From contig MU130701.1 in the NCBI GenBank assembly GCA_015039465.1, positions 764,190 through 797,118 on the forward strand: a stretch of 32,929 nucleotides of DNA, written 5' to 3'. Below are positions 30,038-32,929 of this stretch, piece by piece. How positions within the stretch are numbered: the stretch's first letter is position 1; each line of letters opens with the position of its first letter. A program made the translations under genes and the position numbers. The notes below the pieces were generated by a model. That model worked only from the letters and a program-made list of their open reading frames with translations, was not told the origin of the DNA and searched no databases. The stretch comes from Phlegmacium glaucopus (lineage: Eukaryota > Basidiomycota > Agaricomycetes > Agaricales > Cortinariaceae).

Positions 30038-31161
30038 ATGCTGGTCCCAAATACTCCTTTTCTCCCAATTGTTCTCCCGGTTGTGTCAGCTATATTCCCG
30101 ATTGTGCTGTGTCTTGGGACTGGCAGTACGTATGCTATTTGCTTTTCACTTACGCTACTGACAAAATTTTCAAGCCTCCTCAGTCTCAGATGCGGTTACC
30201 ATTCCTGGGGTGTCATTCCCATCTCATTTAACTTGGCCAAACCCTAGATTCAGCAGTAAGTTCTGTATTGATGTTGTTGATGAGTCCCATTGATTCTTAC
30301 TTAGTCTCAGATGCACTGCCTCTGCCTTCGGATTCAGCTGAGAGGAAGATGGGAACTAATAGTATGTTTTTTTATTCAATTTTCTATGTGTGTTACCGAC
30401 TTGTACATCTGCTTAGATCTGGAATGTATGTCTCGTATTTGAGCCCTTGTTTGATTCTTACTTAGTCTCAGATGCGATGTGCATGCCTTCGGATTCAGTG
30501 GAGACGAGCATTGGAACAAATGGTATGTTTTTTTATTCAATTTTCTAGTGTGTTACTGACTCTACATTTGTGTGTAGATCTGGAACGTATGTCTTGTATT
30601 CTATTGCTGATGAGCTTGTTTGATTCCTACCTAGTCTCCGATGTGATGCACATGCTTTCAGATTCACTTGAGATGAATATCGGAACTAATGGTATGTTTT
30701 TTTATTCAATTTTCTATGTACATAACTGACTCTACATTTGCATAGATCTGGAATGTATGTCTTGTATTCTATCTTCCATTGATGTTGCTGATGAGCTCAT
30801 TTGATTCTTACTTAGTCTCGGATGTGATATGCATGCTTTTGGATTCAGTGGAGATGAGTATTGGAACTAATGGTATGTTTTTTTATTCAATCTTCTATGT
30901 GTGTTACCAACTCTATGTCATAGGCCTGGAATGTATGTCTTATATTCTATTTTCCATTGATGTTGCTGATGAGCTCTTTTTTGATTCTTGTTTAGTCTTG
31001 GATGCCATGTGCATGCCCTTGGATTCAGTTGGGATTAATAGTCATGTGGATCAGGAATGTATGTCTTTATATTCTATTTTTCATTGATGTTGCTGATGAG
31101 TTCTTTGATTGCTGCTTAGTCTTGGATGTCATACTCACATCTTTGAGCATCAGAACTTATG
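30038..31161 (+). CDS. Leader exon plus tandem exon array (22-residue repeats)
   Basis: Exon 1 (30038-30125) encodes a hydrophobic leader (VPNTPFLPIVLPVVSAIFPI...) resembling a signal peptide or anchor. Exon 2 is 30175-30255. Then a pair repeats: exon A of 57 nt (30305-30361, 30466-30522, 30635-30691, 30816-30872) and micro-exon B of 9 nt (30417-30425, 30578-30586, 30746-30754, 30924-30932; ATCTGGAAT or close). Introns of 40-62 nt start GTATGT and end TAG. A+B is 66 nt, so all phases match and the product is a 22-residue repeat such as SDVMHMLSDSLEMNIGTND-LE. A5 and B5 are fused (30996-31058), and A6 (31120-31161) is 15 nt shorter. Splicing would lead in frame into the Helitron frame downstream. 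Alternatively the array is a non-coding tandem repeat carrying splice-like words. No known family is recognised. Confidence 0.5.
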
Positions 31162-31225
31162 GTATGCTGTCTATTCATTTTTCAATGTGTGTTACTGACT
31201 CTACATCATACATTCACATAGATCT
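30305..31225 (+). repeat. Tandem repeat of ~160-180 bp spanning exons and introns
   Basis: Unit starts (TAG followed by TCTCAGATG-type words) are at 30305, 30466, 30635, 30816, 30996 and 31120. Steps are 161, 169, 181, 180 and 124 bp. Introns are as similar between units as exons are, so whole units were duplicated. The T run in GTATGTTTTTTTATTCAA is shared by the first four units. Confidence 0.92.
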
Positions 31226-32929
31226 AAAATGCACCTGGGAGGACTGTTTGAGTCCTGCTTTGACCAATGATCAAAGTATTTGTATACCTGCACTTTCCTA
31301 TGAAATGTGTTCCTGTCCATCTGTCTATGTCCAGTACTCTATTTTGTCTTGTTATGAACTCCTCTACATATCTGTACATCTAAATTGCACTCCAGAAGTC
31401 TATTTGAACTTTCAACAACTTCATGACTTCTACCAACCCTTTCTGAATTGTATGGTAATTCAGATGCTCAACCTACTAATAGAATGGCATGTTGTTACTT
31501 CATTTAAAAGAAAAATGATTGTCCAGATTGTGCATTTGTTTCTTTGCTGCAATACTTGTCGCAAACATGATTTCATTGCTATGGTCATGAAGCTTGTGAG
31601 GTATACCTCTGATATATGTCCACCAATTGTGATATACAATTTTTTTTCCTATCTCTTTCCTAAAAAATACTACAAATCACAGTCATTGAGACAATTTAAA
31701 AATAGCAGGAAATTTCATTCATCAGCCAATTTTTCAGTAGCCAATGCACAGGGCAAAAGTAAGGCACCCAAACTCCCAATAAAAAAAAGTCCATATGGAG
31801 GAGCCTATCTTGGTATAACTTCTTATGAATTTCTTCAACCATACTTTAGTACTGACAAGTCAAAAATTGATCCTTCTGGTGAATTTCAATATGTAGACCA
31901 TGTTAATGATGTTGGGGTTTTGTCTTATCCAGAAGGTGAATATATTCATGTCAATATCCCAATAGCTTCTCTTTTTGAAATTCTACCAGTAACAAAAGCA
32001 AGGAAAATTGCCTCCATGCATGGAATATTTGGTGGCTCACGCTGCAATGCTGCTCAACTCAGAGCATGCACTGAAAACCATTCCTGTCTTGTGTGTTCAA
32101 CACATTTAACTATATTTTCTCCCAAGAAAAATGCTGCACAGATGGCTTATGATAGGTTGGTGAAGTCTCGAAATAAATTAAGAGAAGGAAAGATCCAAAA
32201 GAAGTCAATGTTAGGTCCTAAAATGCCAAAAACTCACAGTAAACATGAAGCTGAGTTGATTACAGAATTCCCACCAGATATTATGGATGACAATCTTGCT
32301 CACACAATCCTTTCAAGTGCTTGCAATAAAATGCTACCTAAAAATTTTGAAGAGGCAGGATGTGCTGTATGTGGTGAGCTCAAACCATTGAGAAATATGA
32401 GTCGTTTGAAAACTATCAAAAATCTCCTTCATGTTCTGTCCTCATCAGGTGTTACACGGATTGAGCAAAAAGAAGAAGGCTCTCCAGCACGTGAGTATAC
32501 AGGTCCTGTACTAGATTATTCATGCAGTCATGTATGTGACAATTGTCGGAGTACTATACGGAAAGGCAAAGTACCACGCCTTGCACTTGCAAATGGACTG
32601 TGGTTGGGAAAAGTACCAGAAGAATTAAAATCTCTTCGCTTTGTTGAAAAACTTCTTATTGCAAAAGTACGTCACACTTGTTCATATGTCAAAGTTGCAT
32701 CTGGAATGCAGAAAATGAAAGCAAATATTATTGCATTTGAATCACCTATTCCTAAAATTTACAATATTCTCCCACCACCATGTGAAGACATGGATGATGT
32801 TCTAGCCATTTTATTTACAGGCCCTTGTAAGCCTACACAAGAGGATTTGAACCGAACACCATTTCTTGTACGTAGAAACTATGTTGCAAAGGCTTTGAAG
32901 TGGCTAAAATTGAATCACTCTGACTATGC
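30996..32929 (+). CDS. Helitron replicase/helicase, N-terminal DUF6570-type part (runs off window)
   Basis: The frame is open from after a TAG at 30993 to the window end, about 644 codons with no stop; candidate ATGs lie at 31002, 31044, 31164 and 31185. The region from about 31480 (IEWHVVTSFKRKMIVQIVHL, then FPKKYYKSQSL) leads into YLGITSYEF, INVNIP-like VNIPIASLFEILPVTKARKIA, and a Cys/His cluster near 32067 (C-x5-C-x2-C-x2-H). Next come CAVCGEL at 32361, C-x3-C-x2-C at 32523-32546, the ALANGLWLG block near 32583-32610, then AFESPIPKIY, VLAILFTGPCKPT and LVRRNYVAKALKWLKLNH. This series matches the DUF6570 region of Agaricomycete Helitron proteins as I know them. The Rep (HUH) nuclease and SF1 helicase should follow outside the window. 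The encoded protein would act in rolling-circle transposition. No disabling change is seen, so the element may be recent. Confidence 0.85.

Noticed and set aside
30305..31160. Regular repeats and spacers resembling a CRISPR array
   Set aside because: The genome is a fungus, the 'spacers' are similar to each other, and units of ~160-180 bp with GT...AG borders fit duplicated exons and introns.

Overview
The window is nuclear DNA of a filamentous basidiomycete, most likely an Agaricomycete. Genes are cut by many short introns (about 40-100 bp, GT...AG, some with a clear TACTAAC-like branch site), and the F-box protein, Gypsy gag and Helitron types are those common in mushroom genomes. No bacterial operons, RBSs, CRISPR arrays, tRNAs or rRNAs were seen. 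All exon structures were worked out by hand from splice signals and phase arithmetic; none is backed by transcript data.

Layout. 1-7,100 is an AT-rich transposon graveyard: minisatellites, a 150-bp tandem repeat, a broken Gypsy gag, two inverted copies of one ~580-bp LTR (one a clean solo LTR with a 5-bp target duplication), a different 401-bp solo LTR nested inside the second copy, and a duplicated ~540-bp segment carrying a fold-back element. 7,144-11,616 (-) is a 14-exon gene for a 1,202-residue protein with a propeller-like front half and a helical, membrane-prone back half. 13,641-20,202 (-) is an 8-exon gene for a 2,054-residue, Ser-rich, mostly disordered protein that looks like a conserved Agaricomycete gene. 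20,203-23,700 holds a decayed gene built from four repeats of one module and a near-perfect palindromic MITE.

23,685-29,605 is an accessory island of lineage-specific families: a 327-residue protein (-), a divergently transcribed 603-residue protein (+) made of many symmetric phase-2 mini-exons, a frameshifted F-box gene (-), and a 214-residue protein (-) whose 3' end overlaps the F-box fragment. I recall relatives of these as high-copy families in mushroom genomes, often near transposons, but could not check this.

30,038-32,929 (+) is the most unusual part. A hydrophobic leader exon is followed by a tandem array in which a 57-nt exon and a 9-nt micro-exon, each with its own intron, repeat several times (66 nt = 22 codons per unit). 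The array runs directly into a long open frame that leaves the window and encodes the DUF6570-type N-terminal region of a Helitron replicase/helicase. The last micro-exon copy has lost its splice donor exactly where it would read on into the Helitron frame.

The two large genes look like ordinary host genes. Everything left of 7.1 kb and right of about 21 kb looks like mobile or fast-evolving accessory DNA.
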